26,198 nucleotides of DNA from Gracilibacillus alcaliphilus (GTDB lineage: Bacteria; Bacillota; Bacilli; Bacillales; Amphibacillaceae): contig NZ_JAFBFA010000049.1 in assembly GCF_016909015.1 (NCBI RefSeq), positions 1 through 26,198 of the forward strand, given 5' to 3'. The notes under the pieces were generated by a model. The model had not been told where the DNA came from, made no database searches, and saw nothing but the letters and a program-made list of their open reading frames with translations. Below are positions 15,123 through 23,797 of this stretch, in pieces (the stretch's first letter is position 1; the number at the start of each line of letters is the position of its first letter). The position numbers and the translations under genes were made by a program.

Positions 15123-16069
15123 CGATAAAAGTATTAGAAGCAGGCTTACACAGCACCATTCAAGACGCAGGCCGTCATGGCTATCAAACTTATGGCTTTG
15201 CTGTCAGCGGACCTATGGATGAATTTGCAGCTCAAATTGCTAATATACTTGTGCATAACGAACCCGATGAAGCGGTTATCGAAGTCAGTTTTATCGGACC
15301 AACACTGCAATTCCATCAAGATAGTATCGTGGCGATAACCGGCAGTGATATGTCTGCCAATCTAAATGATCAAGCAATTTCTTTAGCAAGGCCGATCTCG
15401 ATTAAAAAAGGGGACATCTTGCAGCTTCGTACAGCAAAAACAGGGGCTTATGGCTATATTGCCATTCAGGGCGGATTAAAACTGAGTGATGTGCTGGGCA
15501 GTAAGAGCACACTAGTACGAGTTACACATAACGGATTATTAGGCAGACCCTTGAAGGTAGGAGATTCTATCCCGCTACAGCGACTGTCAGTCACTGTTCC
15601 ATCACTGGATTGGGGGGTGGCTGCTTCCCTTTTTACCTATATAACGGACAGTAACCGAATGATCCGCTACCTTGAAGGCCCTCAAGCAGAATGGTTTGAT
15701 GTAGAAACATTTGAAGACAAGGAGTGGCAACTTTCTACACACTCTAATCGAATGGGTTTCCGCTTAGAAGGTGAACCGGTTCGCCTGCTTACCAAAGAAC
15801 AGCTGGCTTCTGAAGCAACTAGCTTTGGCGCTATTCAAGTACCTGCTAATGGACTGCCGATTATTCTGATGGCAGATGGTCAGCCGACAGGCGGTTATCC
15901 AAAGATTGGGCAGGTTATTCGAGCGGATTTGGCTAAGGTCAGTCAAACGAGACCTGGCAGTGTCATTCGTTTTCAGCGGGTTTCCTATAAGCATGCCATA
16001 GATCAATTAGATCAACAGAAGCAACTGATTGCTGCATTACAGTATATCATGAAGGAGAAATGGTTATGA
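15119..16069 (+). CDS. pxpC: 5-oxoprolinase subunit C (PxpC/KipA family)
   Basis: This is the allophanate-hydrolase-subunit-2-like partner of PxpB. The 316-residue protein starts at GTG 15119 within a GTGA overlap, and AAGGAG lies 10 nt upstream. Family segments are STIQDAGRHGYQTYGFAVSG (13-32), GAYGYIAIQGGL, the STLVRVTHNGLLGRPLK region, SNRMGFRLEG and the C-terminal LPIILMADGQPTGGYPKIGQV. Families of this kind are often labelled biotin-dependent carboxyltransferase, but no biotin domain is present and the operon context argues for oxoprolinase. Its TGA overlaps the pxpA ATG. Confidence 0.93.
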   Translation: MTIKVLEAGLHSTIQDAGRHGYQTYGFAVSGPMDEFAAQIANILVHNEPDEAVIEVSFIGPTLQFHQDSIVAITGSDMSANLNDQAISLARPISIKKGDILQLRTAKTGAYGYIAIQGGLKLSDVLGSKSTLVRVTHNGLLGRPLKVGDSIPLQRLSVTVPSLDWGVAASLFTYITDSNRMIRYLEGPQAEWFDVETFEDKEWQLSTHSNRMGFRLEGEPVRLLTKEQLASEATSFGAIQVPANGLPIILMADGQPTGGYPKIGQVIRADLAKVSQTRPGSVIRFQRVSYKHAIDQLDQQKQLIAALQYIMKEKWL

Positions 16070-16809
16070 AACATACGATTACCTTAAATTGTGATTTAGG
16101 TGAAAGTTTTGGTGTGTATCAGATTGGGAATGATGAAGCCATTATTCCTTTAGTTGATGAAGTAAATATTGCTTGCGGCTTTCATGCAGGAGACGCCCAT
16201 ACCATGCAGCAAACGATTCAGCTGGCCAAACAGCATGGTGTGAAAATGGGGGCTCACCCCGGCTTACCCGACCTGCAGGGATTTGGCAGAAGGGTTATGC
16301 AAGTAACAGCGCAGGAAGTCTATGACTGGATGATCTACCAAATTGGGGCCTTACAAGGGTTTGCAAGGGTTCATAAGGTTTCATTACACCATGTCAAACC
16401 ACATGGTGCCTTATATAATATGGCTTGCCAGGACAAAAGGCTTGCCCAAGCTATCGCACAAGCAGTTGTTGACTTAGATCAGAACCTGACATTAGTGGGA
16501 TTATCGGGCAGTGAATTAATCAATGCTGGGATTGAAAAAGGATTGGCTATTGCCAATGAGGTGTTTGCCGACCGGCGCTATCAGTCAGACGGCACACTTG
16601 TCCCCCGCCACATGCCCGGAGCAGTATTGGCAGAAGAACAGCTTGTCTTGCAGCAGGTTGGTCAAATGGTTCAAAAACAAACAGTAACAGCATTAGACGG
16701 GCAAACTATAAATATTGTTGCCGATACTATTTGTGTTCACGGCGACACCGCTAACGCCTTACATTTGGTCAGATCTATTCGTAGCTTAATGGAATCGAAT
16801 TACTTATAG
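16066..16809 (+). CDS. pxpA: 5-oxoprolinase subunit A (PxpA, LamB/YcsF family)
   Basis: PxpA supplies the LamB/YcsF TIM-barrel subunit of the three-part 5-oxoprolinase. The N-terminus TLNCDLGESFGVYQIGND and the ACGFHAGD motif are diagnostic, as are HPGLPDLQGFGRR and HVKPHGALYN. An ATG at 16060 is only 2 nt from the GAAGGAG site. The next in-frame ATG at 16066 is 8 nt away and forms an ATGA overlap with the pxpC stop, so I start there (247 residues). The order B-C-A differs from B. subtilis, where pxpA comes first. No transporter gene such as ycsG or kipR-type regulator accompanies the operon here. Confidence 0.94.
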   Translation: MKHTITLNCDLGESFGVYQIGNDEAIIPLVDEVNIACGFHAGDAHTMQQTIQLAKQHGVKMGAHPGLPDLQGFGRRVMQVTAQEVYDWMIYQIGALQGFARVHKVSLHHVKPHGALYNMACQDKRLAQAIAQAVVDLDQNLTLVGLSGSELINAGIEKGLAIANEVFADRRYQSDGTLVPRHMPGAVLAEEQLVLQQVGQMVQKQTVTALDGQTINIVADTICVHGDTANALHLVRSIRSLMESNYL

Positions 16810-16834
16810 TTATTTTATTGATGATACAGTAAAC

Positions 16835-16872
16835 AAAAAACAAGGAGAAACACTAACTTCCCCTTGTTTTTT
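16835..16872. terminator. Convergent terminator of pxpBCA and the YesL gene
   Basis: AAAAACAAGG-A-GAA pairs with TTC-C-CCTTGTTTTTT (one mismatch). T-tracts on both strands suit the convergent genes on each side. Confidence 0.85.
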
Positions 16873-16878
16873 ACTAAC

Positions 16879-17520
16879 TTAGCGGTAGCGATATTTAAGT
16901 AAACATTGATCCAGCAGATCTTGCGGCAATTTTTGCATGACTTTTTTCCATAAAGAAATATGGATAAAGGCAAACACGCTGAATGCAATAATTAGGGCGC
17001 CTGGAAAATAGAATACAACGATGGAGAAGACAACGGCAATCACACCTATCATTAACAGATCAGGCAAGGCTAGCATCGAGGTAATCCAAGCATTTTTCCA
17101 TAATAAAAAGCCCTTTAAATGGGAGCTGACTAATAGCGGAAGAATGGCCAGCAACAGCAGCATAAAGATGCCTGCGATAAAGATCCCGCTCGCTTGAAAA
17201 ATCCATGAAGTAGAAGCCGGTGTCTCAGAAATTACCACTAGATTTAAAGCAAGTACCGTGATAATTGAAAGAACGAATACAGCTATGTATATCGTCCGTT
17301 TAAAATAAGTGACAAAGGCATGGTAGAAAGGTTTCCATATCCCAAGATTAATTCCGTTCCGCGACCATTCCATAATGACCACATATAATGCGATCGTCGC
17401 AGGGATGATAGTCACAACTCCTAATGAAAAGAACATCCACAATAGCTGCAAAGCTAAGAAAGAAGCAATAACCTGCAATACCCGAAACAATGCCGATTCT
17501 TGCTGGTTCACATATATCAC
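16879..17520 (-). CDS. YesL family (DUF624) membrane protein
   Basis: The 213-residue protein is very hydrophobic with about five membrane segments: near 12-48, 75-97, 107-131, 145-170 and 170-190. The N-terminal block with SLGVVTIIPATIALYVVI followed by a positive stretch is the DUF624/YesL signature. YesL-type genes often sit beside sugar-transport or glycan genes, but the function is unknown, and here the neighbours are pxpA and a pseudogene. The frame starts at GTG 17518-17520 with an imperfect AGGAAAGAG site close by; another GTG three codons in is possible. It is read toward the shared terminator at 16835-16872. Confidence 0.75.
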   Translation of the reverse strand: MIYVNQQESALFRVLQVIASFLALQLLWMFFSLGVVTIIPATIALYVVIMEWSRNGINLGIWKPFYHAFVTYFKRTIYIAVFVLSIITVLALNLVVISETPASTSWIFQASGIFIAGIFMLLLLAILPLLVSSHLKGFLLWKNAWITSMLALPDLLMIGVIAVVFSIVVFYFPGALIIAFSVFAFIHISLWKKVMQKLPQDLLDQCLLKYRYR

Positions 17521-17611
17521 CCACTCTTTCCTGTTAATTCTTACGCTTGTACACGGCGTTTTTTTAGTATTATATCCGTTTTTTTGTGGGTTAAACGCTT
17601 TTTAGAAATGT

Positions 17612-18259
17612 TTATAGAATAAGACTTCCATCCCTCAGAATGGAAATCTTATCCGATCTATTACTATAAAACTGTTTTATAAAAACCCAAACGATCACAA
17701 TGAGCAGGAAATATTTTAGATAAAAATGTTCCAGTATTTCTATTGGCCAGAGAGCGTGTAACAGGATAGGAACCGCAAATAATTGCAAAAACTTCTTATT
17801 AAAAAAATGATCTCGATTTAATGATGTTTCTCTCTTGACATAGACAAGTGCTGCAACTGTAATCGCTGCCCAGAAAAGTGTGCCGATTGGCCATCCAGCC
17901 GCGCATAAAGATAATCGAAACCATTGTGTTTTCTCCTGCTGCCATTCCAAGCTGCAATGCATAACCTGCTGATTCAAAAGCAGCAAACCCAGCTCCAATA
18001 GCGGCACCAATAAGTAACCATTTAAGATATACTTCGTATTTAGCTTGTAAACAAAATAAGTAATAATGACTAACTTACCTATCTCTTCAACAACCCCTAC
18101 TACAATCGATCCAAGGTATCCCGGATCAGAAACAGGAAGAATAGAAAACAATACCAAGGTGGTAACTAAGGAACCGGCACCGCCGACAAACAACATCTTG
18201 GACAAATCGTAAATACTAATATTACGCGGTTCCCTTACACAATCTGCCATGGACAGCAA
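17612..18259 (-). pseudogene. PrsW-type intramembrane protease remnant, 5'-truncated and frameshifted
   Basis: The open frame looks like one protein but is not intact. REPRNISIYDLSKM near the start belongs to an internal part of this PrsW subfamily, so the front (zinc ribbon and first membrane segments) is missing. The first PrsW motif EEIGK is present (VGVVEEIGKLV). After LNG, at about 18018, the frame becomes low-complexity Leu-rich sequence. The next minus-strand frame instead reads IGAAIGAGFAAFESAGYAL, the expected second PrsW motif FxxxE, down to RGWMA near 17890. The original frame then resumes with FWAAITVAALVYVKR. The His expected before that segment (GGH) is Thr here (IGT). The last motif LHALW survives. 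The start is a TTG without a ribosome site, right behind a terminator. Two compensating indels plus truncation indicate decay. Confidence 0.75.
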
Positions 18260-18260
18260 A

Positions 18261-18293
18261 CAATCCGCAGGGAAGATTTCCTCCTGCGGATTG
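18261..18293 (-). terminator. Hairpin terminator of the YdjO-type gene
   Basis: CAATCCGCAGG pairs with CCTGCGGATTG (11 bp perfect, 11-nt loop), 20 nt past the stop at 18314. The T-run is only three long, so strength is uncertain. Confidence 0.65.
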
Positions 18294-18313
18294 AAGATGT
18301 ATGCTAATCTATG

Positions 18314-18496
18314 TTATTTCATTTCTGGCAATACTCTTACTTCTTTTTCCATCTGTGATTGACAAATTGGGCATATCGGTTCTTTATCAAAGGAATAATC
18401 CTCCCGCATCCATCCCTGACAATCATCATTGATACAAGCCCATACATTGGTTTCTACATTGTTTACGGGCTCTTTCTGATTATTAAAGTAAGCCAT
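18314..18496 (-). CDS. ydjO: YdjO-type small zinc-ribbon protein
   Basis: The 60-residue protein begins MAYFNNQKEPV. It carries CINDDC and CPIC, four Cys in a zinc-ribbon layout, around the conserved GWMREDYSFDKEPICP. This matches B. subtilis YdjO, annotated as cold-inducible and of unknown function. A longer frame reaches back to 18544, but AAAGGGAG lies about 6 nt before the ATG at 18494-18496, the family starts MxYFN, and the promoter -10 lies inside the longer version. So the shorter start is right. It has its own sigma-A promoter just after lacZ and a terminator. Confidence 0.85.
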   Translation of the reverse strand: MAYFNNQKEPVNNVETNVWACINDDCQGWMREDYSFDKEPICPICQSQMEKEVRVLPEMK

Positions 18497-18526
18497 TTGG
18501 CACTCCCTTTCATGGGTAATACCTTT

Positions 18527-18555
18527 ATTATACGCTTCTTTCACAACAAATTCAA
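18527..18555 (-). promoter_or_regulatory. Sigma-A promoter of the YdjO-type gene
   Basis: On the minus strand TTGAAT (18550-18555), exactly 17 bp, TATAAT (18527-18532). It sits in the first bases after the lacZ stop at 18558; no terminator separates the two genes, so lacZ read-through is possible. Confidence 0.75.
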
Positions 18556-18557
18556 AG

Positions 18558-21500
18558 TTATTTGGAAAAGCCCGCTAAATAGAAACGAAAGGCATAATTA
18601 CGGTTGGTATGCAGACGATATTCGCAGTGTGTTTCTTGCCCCCAGCTGTCATCTCCACCTACACCTTGCTGCCAGCCATTGATTCTGACTGACACCTTAT
18701 CTGACTCTGCCAAACGATAATGATGACTTGCTTCTTCTAGTTCAAATGGGGTATATGGCGCCACACTAACCTCTACCGTTGGATTACCTGTAATACGCAA
18801 GCCTTCATCGCCATGATCCGTAATCTCCAACCAGCGGACACCACATTTGTTGCCACTTTCTTGCGGTTTCAAATATGGAGCTAATTGACTAGCAACATCT
18901 GATTGATGAATGGCTACTTTACCGCTTGTTTGACGGTCCCAATATGTTTCATGTGGTCCTTTACCAAACCAAGTAAGGGCTTGATAATCACTTGGCATCT
19001 CTAAACGCAGACCAATCTCTGGAATCATAGAACTTCCCTGTCCCGGCGTTAATAGATAATCAATCTCCATTTCACCGTTTGCCAAGATAAGATAGCTTAA
19101 ACGCAATATTGACACCGGACTTGTTGGTAATTGATAGTTGGCAGTAATGACGGTGCTTGACACTTCTTTCGTTATGGCTAGCTGCAACAAAGTACGCTCT
19201 GTACTGGCAGTCAGCCATTCTTTGCTGAGTTCGTCTACTTTTGCACCACGGTCATTATCTGTTGTTGCTCTCCAGAAGTTTGGTACTAAAGGAGCCGATA
19301 AAAGTTCTTTACTATTTTCTTTCCATTTTTCAAGCAAGCCTGTTTCTTTACTAAACGTAAATTCAGCTGTCCCAGCGTGAACTATATAATGAGCGACTTC
19401 CTCTTTTACATCAACTTCTCCGGTCGGGTATTGCTTATGATGAACTGCTGGCACAAAGAATTGGGCAAATCCTATTTCATGCTCCGCTTCTGCCCAGAAT
19501 GGTGCCTGCTGATATACGACTTGCAAGGTAATCACTTGCTCATTCGTTACGGAAAAATCATCATAGTGATAATCCAATTGAATGACTTCTTGCTCTCCCG
19601 GCGCTGCTTGCAAGGCTAGTTTGCCTGTTGCCGTAACCTCTCCATTTTCTTCGATTGTCCAAATTAAGTCGAAAGCGTCTAATGATTGGAATAAATGCTT
19701 GTTAGTAACAATAAACTGCCCTTTTTCAAGATCGGCACAAGCAAATTCAACATTTTTATAACATGCCTTTGTCTCAATTAATTTCGCAGAAACCTGTCCA
19801 TCGGCAAAAATCAAACCATCTCCGGCAAAATTGCCGTCATGCGGTGATTCACCATAGTCTCCTCCATAAGCCAAATAGGATTGACCATCTTCTGTCTGAT
19901 GACGCAAGGCCTGGTCTTTCCAATCCCAAATAAAGCCACCTTGTAACACTTCATATTTATCAAATAATTCCGTATATTTATAGAGATTACCTGTTGAGTT
20001 ACCCATTGCATGACTGTACTCACATAGAATATATGGCTTCTTATCTCCAGGCTGAGTGGCATACTCTTCCACCTTTTTTGGATTAACATACATGGTCGAT
20101 TCGATATCAGAAGCGGCTTCTGATGGCCGATAATGGAATACTCCTTCATAATGTACCAGACGGGTTGGATCAACTTTTCTAAAATAATCTGCCATATGCA
20201 AAAAGTTGTCACCGCCAAAGGATTCGTTGCCTAATGACCAAATAAGGATAGACGGGTGGTTTTTGTCTCGTTCATACATGGACTGACAACGATCTAGTAA
20301 ATTGGCCGTCCATTCCGACTTACTTCCAGGTAAGGTATTTTCTAATGTTTTTTGGCCATAACGCCATGTACCATGTGTTTCCAAATTAGTCTCATTAATT
20401 ACATAAAGGCCGTATTGATCACATAACTCATACCACTTCGGATGGTTGGGATAATGTGACGTTCGGACGGCATTGATATTGTATTGTTTCATCAACACAA
20501 TATCTTTTACCATCTCTTCTTCTGTTACGGCACGGCCCAAGTCTGCCGTAAATTCATGACGATTAACCCCTTTGAAGACGATCCGCTTTCCGTTCAAATG
20601 CATGATATTGTTGATTAACTCAAATTGACGAAAACCTACCTTTGTCGTAAAGACTTCTACTACTTGATCGTTATCAGCATATAAGGTAAATTGTAAGGTG
20701 TATAGATTGGGACATTCCGCACTCCATAGTTTAGGTTGTTTAATGACTGTTTTTGTTGTACATTCTGTTATTTCCTTACCGCTAATATCTAATTCTAGCG
20801 ATTGCTTTGTTACAGACTGACCAGTATCATCAAATAATTCCAATTCTAATTTGTTGTTGGTGAAATTTTTACTATGATAGTTTACTAATAAAGCATTAAC
20901 TTCCAGCTCTGCGTCTTGATAGTTTTTATCTAAGTAAGTACGGATTTGATGATTATAGAGATGAATATCCGGTAAGGCATAAAGAAAGACATCACGAAAA
21001 ATCCCGCTCATTCTCCAGAAATCTTGATCTTCCAGCCAGCTTGCATCTGCCCAACGATATACTTCTACAGCGAGTTTATTTTCACCTTTTATTAGATAAG
21101 GGGTAATATTAAATTCTGCTGGTGTAAAAGTATCTTCACTGTAACCAACTAATTCTCCATTAACCCACACATAAAAAGCTGCCTCAACACCAGCAAAATG
21201 AAGCACTACCGGCATATCATCCCAATCCTCTTTTAAGGAAAAGCTGGTAACGTATTGTCCAACTGGATTATAGTTAGTCGGTGCAAACGGTGCTTCGATT
21301 TGGTCATGTTCAATCCATGGATACCTTATATTAGTATACTGAGGATAATCATAGCCTTGTAACTGCCAATGAGCCGGCACCTGAATCCTATCCCAAGATG
21401 AGGTATCATAATTGACCTGAAAAAAATCCCTCAAACGCTGATCAGGATTTTCAGAAAAATGAAACAGCCATTCTCCATTTAATGATTGATAATAAGGCGA

Positions 21501-21659
21501 ATCCGCTTTCGTTTCTCTGTGTGCCTGTTCCTGATTAACAAAAGGAATAGCTAATGTATGTTGTGGTAAACGATTGAGTTGAAAAATTTCGGGATTATTA
21601 TTCCATTCCGGAAACCCATTAGCAGGTGACTTGTATTGTAGCTTTTCTTTGTTTAACAT
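18558..21659 (-). CDS. lacZ: Beta-galactosidase, GH2 family
   Basis: This enzyme hydrolyses terminal beta-galactosides such as lactose. The 1033-residue length and five-part build match E. coli LacZ: jelly roll with GEWLFHF and NIRYPW, two Ig-like domains, TIM barrel and large beta-sandwich. The acid/base is Glu479 in IWSLGNESFGG and the nucleophile is Glu547 in PYILCEYSHAMGN. The conserved GVNRHE stands at 364-369 with VRTSHYP near 398-404. No signal peptide is present, so it acts in the cytoplasm on imported sugar, though no sugar transporter is visible in the window. AAGGGTGG lies 9 nt before the ATG. It is divergent from a LacI-type regulator with an inverted-repeat operator candidate over its promoter. 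Confidence 0.96.
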   Translation of the reverse strand: MLNKEKLQYKSPANGFPEWNNNPEIFQLNRLPQHTLAIPFVNQEQAHRETKADSPYYQSLNGEWLFHFSENPDQRLRDFFQVNYDTSSWDRIQVPAHWQLQGYDYPQYTNIRYPWIEHDQIEAPFAPTNYNPVGQYVTSFSLKEDWDDMPVVLHFAGVEAAFYVWVNGELVGYSEDTFTPAEFNITPYLIKGENKLAVEVYRWADASWLEDQDFWRMSGIFRDVFLYALPDIHLYNHQIRTYLDKNYQDAELEVNALLVNYHSKNFTNNKLELELFDDTGQSVTKQSLELDISGKEITECTTKTVIKQPKLWSAECPNLYTLQFTLYADNDQVVEVFTTKVGFRQFELINNIMHLNGKRIVFKGVNRHEFTADLGRAVTEEEMVKDIVLMKQYNINAVRTSHYPNHPKWYELCDQYGLYVINETNLETHGTWRYGQKTLENTLPGSKSEWTANLLDRCQSMYERDKNHPSILIWSLGNESFGGDNFLHMADYFRKVDPTRLVHYEGVFHYRPSEAASDIESTMYVNPKKVEEYATQPGDKKPYILCEYSHAMGNSTGNLYKYTELFDKYEVLQGGFIWDWKDQALRHQTEDGQSYLAYGGDYGESPHDGNFAGDGLIFADGQVSAKLIETKACYKNVEFACADLEKGQFIVTNKHLFQSLDAFDLIWTIEENGEVTATGKLALQAAPGEQEVIQLDYHYDDFSVTNEQVITLQVVYQQAPFWAEAEHEIGFAQFFVPAVHHKQYPTGEVDVKEEVAHYIVHAGTAEFTFSKETGLLEKWKENSKELLSAPLVPNFWRATTDNDRGAKVDELSKEWLTASTERTLLQLAITKEVSSTVITANYQLPTSPVSILRLSYLILANGEMEIDYLLTPGQGSSMIPEIGLRLEMPSDYQALTWFGKGPHETYWDRQTSGKVAIHQSDVASQLAPYLKPQESGNKCGVRWLEITDHGDEGLRITGNPTVEVSVAPYTPFELEEASHHYRLAESDKVSVRINGWQQGVGGDDSWGQETHCEYRLHTNRNYAFRFYLAGFSK

Positions 21660-21704
21660 ATAGATGTACCACCCTTCATCATTTCAAATTGATTTTTGTT
21701 AGTT

Positions 21705-21759
21705 ATTATAATAAAATAATAAGTAAAATTAATCAAGTTAAATTTTACTTATTTTACTT
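21705..21759 (-). promoter_or_regulatory. lacZ promoter with inverted-repeat operator candidate
   Basis: A minus-strand TATAAT lies at 21705-21710; the -35 region is weak. Overlapping it are AAGTAAAATT (21721-21730) and its exact inverse AATTTTACTT (21741-21750) with a 10-bp spacer, then a further direct half ATTTTACTT (21751-21759). Three half-sites placed over the -35 region, next to a divergent LacI-type gene, suggest a repressor site. The lack of a central CG is unusual for LacI-family operators, so the bound protein is not certain. Confidence 0.5.
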
Positions 21760-21767
21760 AATTATCG

Positions 21768-21924
21768 TGTTCAAAAAGTCCAAGGCAGAGCAACTTGGAG
21801 CAACGGACTTGCACAAAATGGGTTGACTTCTGCGTTGTCCACACGATGTGGACGACCTTAGTAGAAGTTCCTCTATTGCCAACTCCGACATTCTATATAT
21901 CATTTTTATTGGGCTTTGTGAACA
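21768..21924. repeat. MITE-like intergenic repeat, copy 2 (157 bp)
   Basis: It begins TGTTCAAAAAGTCCAA. The right end, 21903-21924, is the inverse of TGTTCACAAAGCCCAA plus TAAAAA, so the arms agree at 14 of 16 positions and match copy 1 at 3179-3522. Inside, GTCCAC-ACGAT-GTGGAC (21837-21853) forms a hairpin whose minus-strand loop ATCGT equals that of two hairpins in copy 1. An outer ACTTCT/AGAAGT pairing encloses it. GGACTTGCAC echoes the CTTGCAC modules of copy 1. It fills the lacZ-lacI gap and ends about 25 nt before the regulator start, so it probably forms the regulator's 5' region. Confidence 0.7.
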
Positions 21925-21948
21925 ACTTCTTAAAAGGCAGGTAATGGG

Positions 21949-22914
21949 ATGGCAACAATTAAAGATATCGCCGCAAAGGCAGAAGTATCAATCGCAACTG
22001 TGTCAAGAGTACTCAACTATGATCCTACCTTATCGGTTAGTGAAGAAACAAAGAAACGTATATTTGAAATCGCCGAATCGATGTCCTACCAAAAACATGC
22101 AAGCCGCAAAAAGTTATCACGACGAATTGCATTTGTACATTGGGTAACAGAACAAGAAGAGTTAACAGATTTATACTATATGGGAATCAGACATGGAGTG
22201 GAAGAGCAGGCAGAGCGGCATCATCTGCAACTCGTGAAGTATACAGCTCATGATATCAAAAAGATTCCAAAACAGATGGATGGTATTATTGCAGTAGGAC
22301 GTTTTACCGATGAACAAGTTGAAGAGTTGAAAAGCACCTCTCCCCATCTGGTATTGGTCGATACAGACAACCATCATACAGGCTGTGACAGCGTCTTAAT
22401 CGACTTCCAACAAGTAATGAAACAAGCGATTGATCACTTATTAGACAGAGAAATTACTGCTATCGGTTTTATTGGAGCTGGCAACTCCAATGAGTTCGAT
22501 ATTCGTGAACGGTATTTTCGGGAATATATGCAAGCAAAAGGGCTCTGTAGAGAGGAACTTGTTCTGCCGACGTCCTTTAGTGTCGATAATGGCTATCAGG
22601 TCATGCAGCAATTTATCAAGGATTTTCCCAAAGCTAAGGCTGGCTTTATTGCCGCTAATGACCCGCTTGCTATCGGAGCACTTAAGGCACTTCACCAAGC
22701 AGGAATTCCTGTGCCTGGACAAATTCAGCTTGTTGGTGTGAATGATATTAGTGTCTCTAAATATGTCTATCCTGCCTTAACAACGGTACGGATTGAAAAA
22801 GAATGGATAGGAAAAACAGCAGTAGATCTCATGATGGAAAGATTGAAGGATGATCGGCAAATTAGTAAAAAAGTTTTTATCGAAACGAGCTTAATCATAA
22901 GAGAAACCACCTAA
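21949..22914 (+). CDS. LacI/GalR family transcriptional regulator
   Basis: The 321-residue protein has the LacI helix-turn-helix at its N-terminus (TIKDIAAKAEVSIATVSRVL, 3-22), the hinge region about 45-60, and a periplasmic-binding-protein-like effector domain with IAVGRF, IGFIGAGN, FIAANDPLAIGAL and VGVNDISVSKYVYPALTTV. It lacks signs of truncation. Being divergent from lacZ, it probably represses that gene and responds to a galactoside, as LacR/GanR-type regulators do; this is inference from position. Start ATG 21949 has AGGCAGG upstream, directly after the end of the repeat. Its promoter would have to lie in or beyond the repeat, and none is clear. Confidence 0.88.
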   Translation: MATIKDIAAKAEVSIATVSRVLNYDPTLSVSEETKKRIFEIAESMSYQKHASRKKLSRRIAFVHWVTEQEELTDLYYMGIRHGVEEQAERHHLQLVKYTAHDIKKIPKQMDGIIAVGRFTDEQVEELKSTSPHLVLVDTDNHHTGCDSVLIDFQQVMKQAIDHLLDREITAIGFIGAGNSNEFDIRERYFREYMQAKGLCREELVLPTSFSVDNGYQVMQQFIKDFPKAKAGFIAANDPLAIGALKALHQAGIPVPGQIQLVGVNDISVSKYVYPALTTVRIEKEWIGKTAVDLMMERLKDDRQISKKVFIETSLIIRETT

Positions 22915-22927
22915 TTGGTGGTTTCTC
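22901..22927. terminator. Hairpin terminator after the LacI-type gene
   Basis: GAGAAACCACC pairs perfectly with GGTGGTTTCTC (11 bp, 5-nt loop), overlapping the regulator's stop codon. The following TCGTCTTTATT is moderately T-rich. It may also serve the convergent gene at 22934. Confidence 0.7.
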
Positions 22928-22933
22928 TCGTCT

Positions 22934-23557
22934 TTATTCTGATGGATTGGATAGTAATGCCTCCATTACTTCTGGTGTGTGTTGATGATTTTCGGAGTTA
23001 ATCGGGAAAACAAGGATTAAACTATGAAACTCTGGATAGTCCTCAAACATGGGGATGTCGCTAACTGAAATGCCATATACTTGATCAGAATCTTCCGGGA
23101 ACAGTGCTGCACCTTCTTCCAAAGTGGAAAGATCTACATACTCTTCTACCGGCATCAACCCTTCTTGCTCATGAAGCTGTTCTACTAATGGTTCTGCTGC
23201 CACAATCACATCAACCATATTCGCACCCATATTCGCCCAGAATTTCTGTACTTCGGCATAATTCATATCGGCTAATGTACCGTCTCCGGATATCATATTA
23301 TCTACCAAAACCCGAAAATCGTCGAAATATCTTTCGTTCAAGTCCTCTGAAAAGGCTTCTGCAGTATCATAAGACACTTGACCGACCACAGTCATTTGAT
23401 AGGTTTCTTCTTTTTCACCCAAGACTGTCGCTAATATCGACCACAAAAAGGCAACCCCCAATATGGTGCCGATAATATGCAGTTTATAATACTCCCAAAT
23501 GTAATCAACTGCTTCTTTAAATGTCATTGTTTTCAATGTTTCCACTAGCTTCTTCAT
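22934..23557 (-). CDS. Membrane-anchored extracytoplasmic protein of unknown function
   Basis: The 207-residue protein has a cytoplasmic N-terminus (TFKEAVDYIWEYYKLHIIG), one membrane segment at about 28-46 and an acidic outer domain of about 160 residues. The stretch MVDVIVAAEPLVEQLHEQEGLMPVEEYVD resembles the ligand-lobe turn of solute-binding proteins, but the domain is too short for a full binding protein. I do not recognise the family. AAGGGGAG lies 10 nt before the ATG, and the gene stands alone between the LacI-type gene and the SGNH esterase gene. Confidence 0.7.
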   Translation of the reverse strand: MKKLVETLKTMTFKEAVDYIWEYYKLHIIGTILGVAFLWSILATVLGEKEETYQMTVVGQVSYDTAEAFSEDLNERYFDDFRVLVDNMISGDGTLADMNYAEVQKFWANMGANMVDVIVAAEPLVEQLHEQEGLMPVEEYVDLSTLEEGAALFPEDSDQVYGISVSDIPMFEDYPEFHSLILVFPINSENHQHTPEVMEALLSNPSE

Positions 23558-23797
23558 GATTCTTATTCTCCCCTTGGCTGCTTATATCTCTAGTAAAGGT
23601 AGTTCAACTTGACCCTTTATATTAAACTTTTCTTACGCACTACTAAAAAGTATAACATAATTTCTTGAAAACTATGATCATAAACTTATGTTTTACTAGA
23701 TTTATCCCGGAGTAAATCGTTTATTAGCCCTTTTCTTCAATTGTTTGTGGGATTTCTAATGTCTGTGGACGCTATCACCCTGAGACAAAGTCTCACT

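Noticed and set aside
16060..16069. Longer pxpA start at ATG 16060
   Set aside because: It is 2 nt from the ribosome site; the ATG at 16066 has normal spacing and an ATGA overlap.
15119..16069. Calling pxpC a biotin-dependent carboxyltransferase
   Set aside because: No biotin attachment or carboxylase domain exists, and the gene is sandwiched between pxpB and pxpA.
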